Shown here in pieces: positions 26,460 through 35,342 of a stretch of DNA of 64,000 nucleotides. The stretch comes from Bacillota bacterium (GTDB lineage Bacteria > Bacillota > UBA4882 > UBA8346). The stretch spans positions 1 through 64,000 of the forward strand of contig JAKOTQ010000003.1 in assembly GCA_029776205.1 (NCBI GenBank). Direction: 5' to 3'. The notes beneath the pieces are model-generated. The model saw only the letters and a list, made by a program, of their open reading frames with translations. It was not told the origin of the DNA and ran no database searches. Both the position numbers and the translations under genes were made by a program. The number at the start of each line of letters is the position of its first letter. Position 1 is the stretch's first letter.

Positions 26460-27200
26460 CTATGAGGTCATCTCTTCCAAATGAATCTCCAGCTGTCCCT
26501 TAGTCAACTGCAATTTGGTAATTTTTAAAGGCCAATCCTCCATCACGCTGAAATTCAGTGGGATTTGGGTCGTGATCAACTTTACCAGATCACTCGGAAC
26601 TTGTTTCCCGCCAATAGAGATTGACTCCGTAAAAAACCGGATGGTTTTCGGTCCGGAAGTTTCCACCCGTTCCTCGAGCATAATATCGGTCATCCGGCCG
26701 AATATGCTCACTTTTCCGGAAATTCGGATCCGTCCCGGCAGAATTACTGTTTTTGGTTGAAACTCCGGATAATTAAGGTTTAAATAATCGGAAAGCGCGG
26801 TTTCACTGATGATTCCCTGCACTTTCGTGGTACCAATCCGTTCCAAGCGCAACTGTCTTTCCCGGATCAACAACGGTAAGTCAAAATCCAGCCACTCATT
26901 GTCCACCCGGAGATATTGATAACGAAGACCGCTGATAATGCAATTTTTACTTTCCAGATGGATCCGTTTCAGCTTTCCCCGAATCAAATCCGTTAGTTTC
27001 ATCCACCCCATCGAAGCCTGAAGTTGAAAACCGGCACCGCCATTCTCAATAAGCTGATGGGACAACAATGAACGAACCCAAAGATTCAGCCCCGTTTGCA
27101 GCAGAAAAATAACAAGAAAAACCCCTGCTATGATAAACAGGGTGCTTCGCTGTTTCGAAGGGCGTCGCAGCCAGTCTCGCCAATCCCCGGAATTCTGCAT
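26460..27200 (-). CDS. DUF2993 (LmeA-like) membrane-anchored protein
   Basis: 246 residues from ATG 27200 (AAGGAG seven bases upstream). An N-terminal basic segment and TM (about 22-42) with the rest outside the membrane, beta-rich. Blocks such as VQGIISETALSDYLN and a long series of short strands match DUF2993 (LmeA) proteins. Mycobacterial LmeA is a periplasmic phospholipid-binding protein. Its place between lpxD and lpxB suggests a role in outer-membrane lipid handling here (inference). Confidence 0.7.
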   Translation of the reverse strand: MQNSGDWRDWLRRPSKQRSTLFIIAGVFLVIFLLQTGLNLWVRSLLSHQLIENGGAGFQLQASMGWMKLTDLIRGKLKRIHLESKNCIISGLRYQYLRVDNEWLDFDLPLLIRERQLRLERIGTTKVQGIISETALSDYLNLNYPEFQPKTVILPGRIRISGKVSIFGRMTDIMLEERVETSGPKTIRFFTESISIGGKQVPSDLVKLITTQIPLNFSVMEDWPLKITKLQLTKGQLEIHLEEMTS

Positions 27201-27282
27201 TAAAACACTCCTTTCTCTATTTATACCCAAGATTCAGGAGTTAATATGCAGTCATTGTTTTCAAGGAACCGCAGGTTACAAG

Positions 27283-28320
27283 CTACATCCCCTTTAATTC
27301 CCTTATTTCTTTCTTTAATTGTTCAATCGTATGTTTCATCGCCCGAAATTCCCTGAGCAAATCCGGTAATTTCTGAGCCGCAGCCTCGACCCTTAATTGT
27401 TTGGCATGAGGTCGGGCCGGATCCCCGGAAACAAAGGATTTAGGCGGAAGTGAGTTGGTCACCTTGGAACAGCCTGCCACCACCGAATCATCCCCTACCG
27501 TTAAATGACCGGCAAGCCCTGCCTTACCGGCTAAAGTCACCCGATCCCCGGTGATACTGCTTCCGGCGAGGCCAGCCTGGCCGCAAACCAGATTATTGGC
27601 ACCCACTTCGCAGTTATGCCCGATCTGGACCAAATTATCGATTTTGCTTCCTTGCTTAATCCGGGTCACACCAGTCGTCGCCCGATCGATCGTCGTGTTG
27701 GCGCCAATCTCCACATCATCTTCAATCACAACGATACCTACTTGCGGCACTTTAAAGTGTTTCCCATCCACGGTAACATACCCAAAACCATCGGCACCAA
27801 TGACCGCTCCGGCATGTATCTCAACCCGGTTGCCAATCTGACACCCCTCTCGGATCACTACATTACCGTGAATCAACCCGTCTTCTCCAATGACGACCCC
27901 ATCACCGATCCATGCACCGGCATGAACAATGGTTCCTTTCCCGATGCGGACATTCTTACCTATATAGACTAAAGGCCCGATCTCAGCACCGTCCCCCTGA
28001 AATCCTTCGCCAATCACAGCAGTAGGATGCACCCCCGGCATACAAGGACGTTTCTCCACAAAATAAGTTAAAAGTTGAGCAAAAGCCAATTTTGGATTGG
28101 CAACCTCAATGGTAGGTTTAGACAATGGGCCGGTACCCATCGGAACAATCACCGCTGCCGCCGGACTCTGCAAAGCCTTTTCTAAAGCGCTTTTATTACC
28201 ACCCAGCGTCAAATCGCCTCGTCTCAGATCATCCACCCCTGCCACACGGATAATCTCAGTATTTCCGTCTCCAATAACCGTTCCACCCACCACTTTGGCT
28301 AATTCCGTCAATAACGCCAT
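27283..28320 (-). CDS. lpxD: UDP-3-O-acylglucosamine N-acyltransferase
   Basis: 345 residues from ATG 28320 (AGGAGG eight bases upstream). N-terminal uridine-binding domain (about 1-95), then a left-handed beta-helix of hexapeptide repeats (GxxIGxxVxI pattern, about 100-300) with the active-site His in the [11 protein letters not shown] region, and a C-terminal helix that would trimerise. Adds the second acyl chain in lipid A synthesis. First gene of the lpxD-DUF2993-lpxB transcript. Confidence 0.95.
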   Translation of the reverse strand: MALLTELAKVVGGTVIGDGNTEIIRVAGVDDLRRGDLTLGGNKSALEKALQSPAAAVIVPMGTGPLSKPTIEVANPKLAFAQLLTYFVEKRPCMPGVHPTAVIGEGFQGDGAEIGPLVYIGKNVRIGKGTIVHAGAWIGDGVVIGEDGLIHGNVVIREGCQIGNRVEIHAGAVIGADGFGYVTVDGKHFKVPQVGIVVIEDDVEIGANTTIDRATTGVTRIKQGSKIDNLVQIGHNCEVGANNLVCGQAGLAGSSITGDRVTLAGKAGLAGHLTVGDDSVVAGCSKVTNSLPPKSFVSGDPARPHAKQLRVEAAAQKLPDLLREFRAMKHTIEQLKKEIRELKGM

Positions 28321-28465
28321 CAAGCAAGCCTCCTACTTCCCTATCATCATGAAATATCATTTTATTGGGATAATTTCTTTACTTACCTCTAGTTCCCTCT
28401 CAAACCATCCAAAATTTTATGCTAAATCTTAGCGTAGCCTTTAAATCACCAAAAAATGCAGGGCA

Positions 28466-28492
28466 TGAAAAAAGGCCGTTTCCGGCCTTTTG
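28466..28492 (-). terminator. Terminator after isocitrate dehydrogenase gene
   Basis: AAAAGGCCG / CGGCCTTTT stem, minus-strand tail TTTTTTCATG. Confidence 0.85.
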
Positions 28493-28497
28493 AGTTC

Positions 28498-29571
28498 TTA
28501 TTTCATTTTAGCAATGATCGCGTCAGCCATTTCCTGAGTTCCCACAGCCGTCGGGTCATTCCGATCGGCTTTCAGATCATAGGTGACATATTTCCCTTCA
28601 GCGATGACCTCTGCCACTGCCCGTTCCAACCGATCGGCAGCTTCCGTCTCTCCGATATGCCGTAACATCAGCATTCCGGACAAAATCAGAGCAGTCGGAT
28701 TAACCTTATTCATCCCCTTATACTTGGGAGCGGAACCATGGGTCGGTTCAAATAAAGCGACTCCGTCCCCGATGTTGGCACCGGGTGCAACGCCCAAACC
28801 GCCCACCAATCCGGCACATAAATCGGATAAAATATCCCCATAAAGGTTGGGCATAACCATAACATCGAAGGCTTCCGGCCGTTGAACCAGTTGCATACAC
28901 ATGGCATCAACCAACACTTCATCATAAGCGATTTTGCCTTCGTATTCTTTAGCAACTTCCCGGGCTACTCTGTAGAATAACCCATCGGTAAATTTCATAA
29001 TATTAGCTTTGGCGACTGCCGTCACTTTAGAACGGCCGTTAGCCAAGGCATACTCGAAAGCATATTTCACGATCCGACGGCAGCCGGTAATAGACAACGG
29101 TTTGATCGAAATAGCCGAATCCTCACGGATTTTTCCATTAGACATGGCAATAATTTGCTTTGCCTCGGGAGTATCCAGGTCATATTCGACTCCAGCGTAC
29201 AAATCCTCGCTGTTTTCCCGAATCATCACCAAATCAATATTTTCATAACGGGACCGAACACCCGGATAAGTTTTACAAGGACGGACACAAGCATATAAGT
29301 TAAGAGCGTGCCGTAAAGCTACGTTAACACTGCGGAAACCGGTACCAATCGGCGTTGTGATCGGCCCTTTCAAGGCCACCTTATTCCGGCGGATCGATTC
29401 CAATACCGCATCCGGCAACGGAGTCCCGTATTTTTCCATCGCTACTTCGCCAGCTTCATGAACCTCCCAATCGATTTTTACACCCGTTGCTTCAATCACC
29501 CGGCGTGCAGCTGCTGTTTGTTCCGGGCCAACCCCATCACCCGGGATCAAGGTAATCGTATGAACCACCAT
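28498..29571 (-). CDS. NAD-dependent isocitrate dehydrogenase
   Basis: 357 residues from ATG 29571 (GAAGGAG five bases upstream). A beta-decarboxylating dehydrogenase: IPGDGVGPE at the N-terminus, substrate motif [30 protein letters not shown], metal-binding VDAMCMQLV and [19 protein letters not shown] site [13 protein letters not shown]. The [19 protein letters not shown] pair favours isocitrate over isopropylmalate, and no leuBCD genes flank it. Converts isocitrate to 2-oxoglutarate, supplying glutamate synthesis. Monocistronic. Confidence 0.85.
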   Translation of the reverse strand: MVVHTITLIPGDGVGPEQTAAARRVIEATGVKIDWEVHEAGEVAMEKYGTPLPDAVLESIRRNKVALKGPITTPIGTGFRSVNVALRHALNLYACVRPCKTYPGVRSRYENIDLVMIRENSEDLYAGVEYDLDTPEAKQIIAMSNGKIREDSAISIKPLSITGCRRIVKYAFEYALANGRSKVTAVAKANIMKFTDGLFYRVAREVAKEYEGKIAYDEVLVDAMCMQLVQRPEAFDVMVMPNLYGDILSDLCAGLVGGLGVAPGANIGDGVALFEPTHGSAPKYKGMNKVNPTALILSGMLMLRHIGETEAADRLERAVAEVIAEGKYVTYDLKADRNDPTAVGTQEMADAIIAKMK

Positions 29572-29689
29572 TCTCGCTCCTTCCAAAGATTGCTTAATAC
29601 TTCTTCTATTCTCTCCTCAGATTCGTAACCAATCCCCCAAAATCCTGCCAATCCCGCAATGTATACAATAATGGATGGTTAAAAAAAGG

Positions 29690-29752
29690 TAACAATCCTG
29701 AAAGGAGACAGGAGTCAGGAAACAGGAGTACCCAGCACCCAATACCTAGAAC
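29690..29752. repeat. Intergenic word-repeat patch
   Basis: GGAGACAGGAGTCAGG (the reverse complement of the CTCCTGACTCC word found elsewhere) followed by ACCCAGCACCCAATACC. Both words recur in other spacers of the window (see 39085-39420). Confidence 0.7.
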
Positions 29753-29761
29753 TCATTAAAG

Positions 29762-30250
29762 TCAATATCCGCTGCTTTCTCCCAAATTGTTGTTGTTTTC
29801 CCAGATCCAGTCAGCTACCAGGTATTCCGTATATTCACCCGGTTTTTCCCGAACAATCACCCGCTCAATACCGGCATTGATAATCATCCTGGTACACATC
29901 TTACAGGGCCGGGTATGAGGGGTAAACTCGCCGGTCTTTGCATCGATGCAGGCTAAATAAAGGGTGGCCCCCAACATATCGAAACGAGAAGCATGAATGA
30001 TCGCATTGGCCTCCGCATGAACCGAACGGCAAAGTTCATAGCGTTCGCCGGGAGGAATGTTCGCTGCTTCCCGAGGACATTGTCCCAAATCGCAACAGTT
30101 TATCGTCCCACGGGGCGCCCCGACATAACCGGTGCTGATAATCTGATCATCTTTCACAATAATCGCCCCAAATTTCCGCCGCAAACACGTTGCCCTCTCA
30201 GCTACCTGAGATGCAATATTCAAATAATACTCTTCCTTCGAAGGCCGCAT
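29762..30250 (-). CDS. dCMP deaminase (ComEB-like)
   Basis: 162 residues. Zinc site H78-A-E80 with C116-K-M-C119 (PCKMC), the cytidine/deoxycytidylate deaminase fold. The conserved CLRRKFGAIIV and TGYVGAPRG segments are typical of dCMP deaminases. Converts dCMP to dUMP for thymidylate synthesis, complementary to dut in this window. Start has AAGAGGTG upstream. Confidence 0.92.
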   Translation of the reverse strand: MRPSKEEYYLNIASQVAERATCLRRKFGAIIVKDDQIISTGYVGAPRGTINCCDLGQCPREAANIPPGERYELCRSVHAEANAIIHASRFDMLGATLYLACIDAKTGEFTPHTRPCKMCTRMIINAGIERVIVREKPGEYTEYLVADWIWENNNNLGESSGY

Positions 30251-30296
30251 GATAACACCTCTTGCTTATTTTTAGTTCATGATATACTTTTTCATC

Positions 30297-30423
30297 TTAC
30301 AGTTTGCAATTGACAGTTCAACATTCCAGGTTAATAGTGCGCGGTTCACATGCACAGCCATTGAATAAACTGGACTTAAAATTTTCCATTTGAATTCGCT
30401 TACTGTTAACTGTCCACTGTCAA
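30297..30423. repeat. Intergenic word-repeat patch
   Basis: CAGTTTGCAATTGACAGTTC and TTACTGTTAACTGTCC followed by ACTGTCAACTAAC, members of the degenerate AACTGT word family. It reaches up to the stop of the glycosyltransferase gene. Confidence 0.65.
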
Positions 30424-31581
30424 CTAACTATTTTCCGCCCTTTTGTACGCTTCCATCGTCTCCCGATAAACCTCCAGATACTCGGCAGCAATCCGGGGGT
30501 AGGAATACCGTTCGGCAGACTGGCGTGCAGCCTTACGGAAACGGCTCAACCGTTCAACATCAGCCAACAATTCACAAACCGTTCGACTGATAACCTCCAA
30601 ATCATCCTGGACCAGGTAACCGTTTTCTCCATGGATAATCGTATCATTGGCTCCCGGTGCAGCTACCGCAATGATCGGTAATCCAGCTGCCAAAGCTTCC
30701 AACTGGGATAAGGGTTTTACTTCGCTTTTAGAGGTCATCACAAAAAGATCGGCGGCAGCAAGATAATCCGGCACCTTAGACGGTTCGACCATACCGGTAA
30801 AGACAACCTGTTCCGCAATACCCAATTGTCCGGCCAGTTGTTTCAATGCGGGAAGTTCCGGCCCATCCCCGACGATCATTAATTTCAATGGTTCCGTCGT
30901 TCTCCGCAGCATCAACGCAAAAGATTCCAATAAAAGCCCTAAATTTTTTTCAGGGGCAATTCGTCCAATATTGATCAGAACTTTGGCATCACCCAAATGG
31001 TACTGCTCACGGACTTTACGTCCGTCTATCGGCTCCAACGGAATATTGGTCGGATTCGGAATCACCCGAATGGGACGGGTCACTCCATAATCGATCAAAA
31101 TTTGACGGGCTGACTCTGCCGGAGTCGTCACCTGATTCACCGATTCACAGAAACGGGTTATTTTATGTCGGGATATGGTATTAACTAACTGGCGGGGTAA
31201 TGGTATGTAATGACTGTATTGTTCATATTGGGTATGAAAAGTATAGACGGTGGGAATACGCTTACGTCGAGCAATTTTATTGGAAAGCGGACCCAGCACA
31301 AAGGGATGATGACTATGGATAATATCCAGATCCAGTCCATCGATAATTCGTTGAATGCGCGGCGAAAACGGAATTGCCACCGGATATTTGACCTCTTTGG
31401 TCAAATCCACGGAACGATAACGGTAAATTCCAGTTTCATGATCGACAAAATCATCAAATGCCGGAGCAAAAACATAGACTTCATGTCCTGCTTCGATAAA
31501 GCCTTTACGCAACAGAGTAATGGCTCCAACCACTCCATTAACCATTGGCTGGTAACAATTGCTGAAAATAGCGATCCGCAA
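30424..31581 (-). CDS. Glycosyltransferase family 4 (GT-B), glycolipid-synthase-like
   Basis: 385 residues with a TTG start (AAGGAG nine bases upstream). N-terminal Rossmann half has the GGNGxxG-like NGVVGAITLL loop and HSHHPFVLGPLSNKIARR acceptor region; C-terminal half has NIGRIAPEKNLGLLLESF, VGDGPELPALK and the EPLSQLEALAAGLP variant (KPLSQLEA) of the E-x7-E motif. Such sequences resemble 1,2-diacylglycerol glucosyltransferases, so a membrane glycolipid role is plausible; acceptor not proven. Followed by word repeats. Confidence 0.85.
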   Translation of the reverse strand: MRIAIFSNCYQPMVNGVVGAITLLRKGFIEAGHEVYVFAPAFDDFVDHETGIYRYRSVDLTKEVKYPVAIPFSPRIQRIIDGLDLDIIHSHHPFVLGPLSNKIARRKRIPTVYTFHTQYEQYSHYIPLPRQLVNTISRHKITRFCESVNQVTTPAESARQILIDYGVTRPIRVIPNPTNIPLEPIDGRKVREQYHLGDAKVLINIGRIAPEKNLGLLLESFALMLRRTTEPLKLMIVGDGPELPALKQLAGQLGIAEQVVFTGMVEPSKVPDYLAAADLFVMTSKSEVKPLSQLEALAAGLPIIAVAAPGANDTIIHGENGYLVQDDLEVISRTVCELLADVERLSRFRKAARQSAERYSYPRIAAEYLEVYRETMEAYKRAENS

Positions 31582-31713
31582 ATTTTGATTCTCCTTTCTG
31601 CCTTACTTAATATTCGTCAATGTAAGACAAATCCCTCTCAATTTGCCATAATAACCCACTATTTCATGAAATTGTCCCAAATCGGACCACATTAATCCTC
31701 ATTATCATTACTC

Positions 31714-31758
31714 ATAAAAAAAGCCATAAAGCACTATGAATGTTTACTGCCTTATGAC
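31714..31758 (-). terminator. Terminator after sbp
   Basis: CATAAaGCA / TGCcTTATG stem, minus-strand tail GGCTTTTTTT. Confidence 0.7.
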
Positions 31759-31783
31759 TTGTTACAGCTTATACCGCAACTCA

Positions 31784-32152
31784 TTACATATCTTTTTCAC
31801 GTCGGCCGGAACGCCATATCCAGAACCGATCAAACAGTTCCTCCCGGATGAGGGAGAGATTTTGAAACAAACGGATACTGAAAGCCGCCACGGCTCCGAT
31901 ATAAATATCCACACCCATCATATCGCCTAAATAGCATAGCAGGGCAGCTAATGCGGTATTGGCAAAAAAACTGCTGATAAATTTGGAAAAGAGAAACTTT
32001 TGCCCCAGTTGGGCCCGGATCCCTCCCAAAATGGCATCTAAGGCTGCCAGGATGGCGATAGCCGTATATTTAACCAAACTAACCGGGATTTCAAACGGCA
32101 GATTCAAACCGATTAAGATCCCGATCAATGCACCGATGATCGGTATTAGCAT
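31784..32152 (-). CDS. sbp: Small basic protein Sbp family (DUF1290)
   Basis: 122 residues, three to four hydrophobic segments starting right at the N-terminus (MLIPIIGALIGILIGLNLP), then a basic C-terminus. Matches the DUF1290/Sbp family, found next to ylxW and ftsA in Bacillus. Integral inner-membrane protein of unknown function. Starts three bases after the DUF881 stop, with GGAGG within the upstream gene's end. Confidence 0.85.
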   Translation of the reverse strand: MLIPIIGALIGILIGLNLPFEIPVSLVKYTAIAILAALDAILGGIRAQLGQKFLFSKFISSFFANTALAALLCYLGDMMGVDIYIGAVAAFSIRLFQNLSLIREELFDRFWIWRSGRREKDM

Positions 32153-32155
32153 CGA

Positions 32156-32857
32156 CTAATTTCCTCCCTCTTCTTTTGCTGCAGTAGCATGATCAAAGGA
32201 AATACTGCCTTTATAGGCCGGGATCCGCAATCGATCAACGGTTTCGATAATAAATTTCAAGTTGAACGAAAGAATCTGTTGTTCCACGAACCCACCCGGC
32301 ATCAATAATGCGTTTTTCAAATTCGCGGGATCTCCGATGGCTTCAATAATATAAGGAGGAGCTAAGCGTCTTGTATCAACCAAAATGGTCGTTCCGGCAC
32401 AGCTAAATCCGGTGGTGCTTCCCAATCGGTAATTATTGACGGCAATAGCTTCAGCGCCGGCAGCCCACAATTCATTAACAAGTAACTCCAATTGATCATA
32501 ATGGACAATATAAAATACCGGATCTTCATATTCTTTCAGCTTTTTTTCGGAATCGCTCAATGTGATCCGAATTCCCGGACCTTCCAAGGGCGTTAACCCG
32601 GCCGCCATCTTCAACCGAAGTATTTCCCGATCCCGATCGTAATCATTCAATTGACGCCGCAAAGTGGAAATCTCGCTCTCGTACTTGGTCAATCGCATCT
32701 GTTGATTCTTTAAAATTTGCGCCAATTCGTTCACTTGACGAGTGGGAAGTTTCGCCCGGATTTTGAATTCCGTCCGAAGCTGTAAAACGATAAGCAACCC
32801 TAATAAGGCCGCAATTAATCCAATTCCCCACTGCCAACTTCTAACCTTAATTCTCAC
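32156..32857 (-). CDS. DUF881 (YlxW/YlxX-like) protein
   Basis: 233 residues from GTG 32857 (AGAAAGG upstream); a longer GTG start at 32905 has no ribosome site. One N-terminal TM (about 8-28), a coiled coil (about 50-85: KNQQMRLTKYESEISTLRRQ), then the DUF881 domain (PGIRITLSD, ELWAAGAEAIAVNN, PPYIIEAIGDP). In Bacillus such genes precede sbp and ftsA in the division cluster. Here the pair lies next to an mbl-like gene, again envelope morphogenesis. Forms a two-gene unit with sbp. Confidence 0.85.
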   Translation of the reverse strand: MRIKVRSWQWGIGLIAALLGLLIVLQLRTEFKIRAKLPTRQVNELAQILKNQQMRLTKYESEISTLRRQLNDYDRDREILRLKMAAGLTPLEGPGIRITLSDSEKKLKEYEDPVFYIVHYDQLELLVNELWAAGAEAIAVNNYRLGSTTGFSCAGTTILVDTRRLAPPYIIEAIGDPANLKNALLMPGGFVEQQILSFNLKFIIETVDRLRIPAYKGSISFDHATAAKEEGGN

Positions 32858-33001
32858 TTTTTTCGCCCTTTCTCTCCCATTCCAACATATAATTTTCCTT
32901 TGCACAATCTTCAGTAATTCACCATTTCTCCCGAAAATCCTCTTGAATTATCAAAATAAATGAACAACAAAAAGGAAATTTATTCCACGACGGTTAAGCA
33001 A

Positions 33002-33036
33002 GAAAAAAGGCTGCAGATTGAAGAATGCAACCTTTA
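33002..33036 (-). terminator. Terminator after mbl
   Basis: AAGGCTGCA / TGCAACCTT stem with minus-strand tail TTTTTTCTTG, 20 bp after the mbl stop. Confidence 0.75.
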
Positions 33037-33054
33037 TCTTGTGTCGTTGGTATT

Positions 33055-34098
33055 TTATGATGTCGCCTTTTTCCCCGCTACGACGACCCGTGAAAGCAAG
33101 TGTATATGCTCCAATGTTTTTCCGGTCCCAAGAGCTACACTGGTCATCGGCTCATCCGCCAACCGGACTGGCATTCCCAACTCACTCTCAATCAATTTAT
33201 CAAACCCTTTTAACAAAGAACCGCCTCCGGTCATCACGATTTCCTTAAACATAATGTCAGCTACCAGTTCCGGAGGGGTCTTCTCAATGGTATGACGTAC
33301 TGCATTCACAATGGCCGTCAAAGGTTCTTTAAGTGCCTCCCGGATTTCCTCGGAACGAACTTCAATAATTTTTGGCAAACCCGTGACTTGATCCCGCCCC
33401 CGGACCTCATAGCCGATCTCCTCTTCCAAAGGATAAGCCGATCCAAGATAAATCTTAATATCCTCAGCAGTCCGCTCTCCGATCATCAGATTGTATTGCC
33501 TTCGGATATAACGGGCGATCACATCGTCCATCACATCACCGGCCACCGGAATCGATTGGCCGGTGACGATACCTCCCAAAGAGATCACGGCCACATCGGT
33601 AGTCCCTCCGCCAACGTCGATGATCATGTTTCCGGCAGGTTCATGAACGGGCAAACCGGCGCCAATGGCTGCAGCCACTGGTTCCTCGATCAAATATACT
33701 TCCCGGGCCCCGGCATTAAACGTGGCATCGATAACCGCCCTCCGTTCCACTTCAGTGGTACCCGACGGAATACTCACGACAATCCGTGGTTTCACAAAGA
33801 CCTTCCCATGACACGCTTTACGGATGAGATGTTTTAGCATCTTCCGGGTTACGTCAAAATCAGCGATAACTCCATTTCGAAGGGGACGGACAGCCATAAT
33901 ATCTCCGGGAGTTCGCCCGATCATTTGACGGGCCTCGGTTCCTACAGCCAATATTTCTTTATTGCTTTTTCTGAGGGCCACCACCGACGGTTCACGTAAA
34001 ATAATTCCCCGATTTCGTTCATAAACCAGGCAATTGGCAGTCCCCAGGTCAATTCCTAAATCTTTTTTGAAATGACGCGAAATAAAGCGAATCGGCAT
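33055..34098 (-). CDS. mbl: MreB/Mbl-family rod-shape actin
   Basis: 347 residues. Actin-fold blocks: phosphate-1 [23 protein letters not shown], phosphate-2 [17 protein letters not shown], adenosine site [11 protein letters not shown]. The membrane-binding N-terminal residues precede the fold. It polymerises under the inner membrane to direct lateral wall synthesis. No mreC/mreD follows, unlike the main mreB locus, which favours an Mbl-like paralogue. Start has AAGGAAG upstream. Confidence 0.93.
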   Translation of the reverse strand: MPIRFISRHFKKDLGIDLGTANCLVYERNRGIILREPSVVALRKSNKEILAVGTEARQMIGRTPGDIMAVRPLRNGVIADFDVTRKMLKHLIRKACHGKVFVKPRIVVSIPSGTTEVERRAVIDATFNAGAREVYLIEEPVAAAIGAGLPVHEPAGNMIIDVGGGTTDVAVISLGGIVTGQSIPVAGDVMDDVIARYIRRQYNLMIGERTAEDIKIYLGSAYPLEEEIGYEVRGRDQVTGLPKIIEVRSEEIREALKEPLTAIVNAVRHTIEKTPPELVADIMFKEIVMTGGGSLLKGFDKLIESELGMPVRLADEPMTSVALGTGKTLEHIHLLSRVVVAGKKATS

Positions 34099-34180
34099 AT
34101 TTAACTTCCTTCTTTACAAAAGTCGCTAGATTCCTATGTCGGTCTCCTGACTCCTGAAGATTTATACCGCAAATCCGGTC

Positions 34181-34591
34181 TTAATTGAAATCTGCAAGTT
34201 CATTTCGATATTCTTCGTTGACTCTAAAGAGAAACCGTTCCATCTCATTAGGGGAAAGTTGTAGTTTATCCGGCTCTAAGACCTTAATTTTACGAAAATC
34301 CTCGTTCAAGGTCAGTTGCATCAAATCTTCCAATGAATCCGCTTCCACCACGAGTTCAACCGGTGCATAAGCAGTTTCCGGAGTAGTTTCGTCCCCCGGT
34401 ATTAAATAAACTTCCTGATCCGCATTGAGCTCAGCGACCTGAATCCCCTGAAACGGAAGATTTCGAAGGAGGGAAATTTTTTGATCCCGGATTTCCCGAG
34501 CAACCTCTTTCAAATCCCGTTTTCGCCAGAAAAACCGTTTGGATCGATTCTCCGCTTTATAATCGAACCTGAGCTTTGCCCGTAAAGCCAT
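34181..34591 (-). CDS. Hypothetical protein, 136 residues
   Basis: Begins 22 bp after rluB on the same strand, with GGGAGGA about ten bases upstream. Soluble and charged: a basic N-terminal third (KRFFWRKRDLKEVAREIRDQ) and an acidic, leucine-rich remainder. No family is recognised. Context makes it the fourth gene of phoP-phoR-rluB. Confidence 0.65.
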   Translation of the reverse strand: MALRAKLRFDYKAENRSKRFFWRKRDLKEVAREIRDQKISLLRNLPFQGIQVAELNADQEVYLIPGDETTPETAYAPVELVVEADSLEDLMQLTLNEDFRKIKVLEPDKLQLSPNEMERFLFRVNEEYRNELADFN

Positions 34592-34613
34592 GTTCTATCA
34601 TCCTCCCGTACCA

Positions 34614-35342
34614 TCAGCGGATAGCGAGTTTTTTCAGTTGGAGCAAAGCGTCTAATTCTTCCGGCGTAGGACGGCGTATTTTTCCTGGAGCCAACGGACC
34701 CAGCCAAAGCGGACCTACGGCCAACCGATGGAGCGCAACCACCGGATGCCCCACCGTCCTCAACATTCGCCGAACCTGACGTTTTCGCCCCTCACGGATG
34801 GTAAGTCTGACGATAGCATACCCATTTTCGGCTGCTTCTATTTCAACCTTTGCCGGAGCTGTCCGCCCATCTTCCAAATCAACGCCCTCTGCCAATCGCT
34901 TCAACGTCCCTTGAGACGGTATCCCTTTGACTTTCGCCTGATAAACTTTTTCAACCAAATGCCGGGGATGGGTCAATGCCAATGCCAAATCCCCGTCATT
35001 TGTGAAAAATAATAACCCGGACGTATCCAGGTCAAGTCTTCCGACCGGGTAAATCCGGGCTTTCATTGGCGGTAACAAATCCATCACTGTCGGACGCCCG
35101 AAGGGATCTCCGACCGATGTCAGATACCCGGCGGGTTTATTCATAATCCAATATTCAAACTTCTCCGGCATCACGAGCATTTGGCCGTCCACAGTTACCT
35201 GATCCTTCGTAGGGTCGATCGAATATCCCATCTCCGTGACAACTATCCCGTTTACCCGTACCCGTCCGGCGGCAATAATTCGATCGGCTTGACGGCGCGA
35301 AGCGATACCGGCATCTGCCAATACTTTATTCAATCTCACCAT
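34614..35342 (-). CDS. rluB: 23S rRNA pseudouridine synthase, RluB family
   Basis: 242 residues from ATG 35342 (GGAGG six bases upstream), overlapping the phoR end by 17 bp. N-terminal S4 domain (1-60: RLNKVLADAGIASRRQAD), then the RsuA/RluB catalytic domain with active Asp in GRLDLDTSGLLF and the LTIREGRKRQVRRML block. Isomerises a uridine in 23S rRNA (the RluB branch acts near U2605 in E. coli numbering). Translationally coupled to phoR. Confidence 0.9.
   Translation of the reverse strand: MVRLNKVLADAGIASRRQADRIIAAGRVRVNGIVVTEMGYSIDPTKDQVTVDGQMLVMPEKFEYWIMNKPAGYLTSVGDPFGRPTVMDLLPPMKARIYPVGRLDLDTSGLLFFTNDGDLALALTHPRHLVEKVYQAKVKGIPSQGTLKRLAEGVDLEDGRTAPAKVEIEAAENGYAIVRLTIREGRKRQVRRMLRTVGHPVVALHRLAVGPLWLGPLAPGKIRRPTPEELDALLQLKKLAIR

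Noticed and set aside
28498-29571. 3-isopropylmalate dehydrogenase (leuB)
   Set aside because: Substrate-site residues [10 protein letters not shown] and ENSEDLYAG fit NAD-isocitrate dehydrogenase better, and there are no leu genes around.
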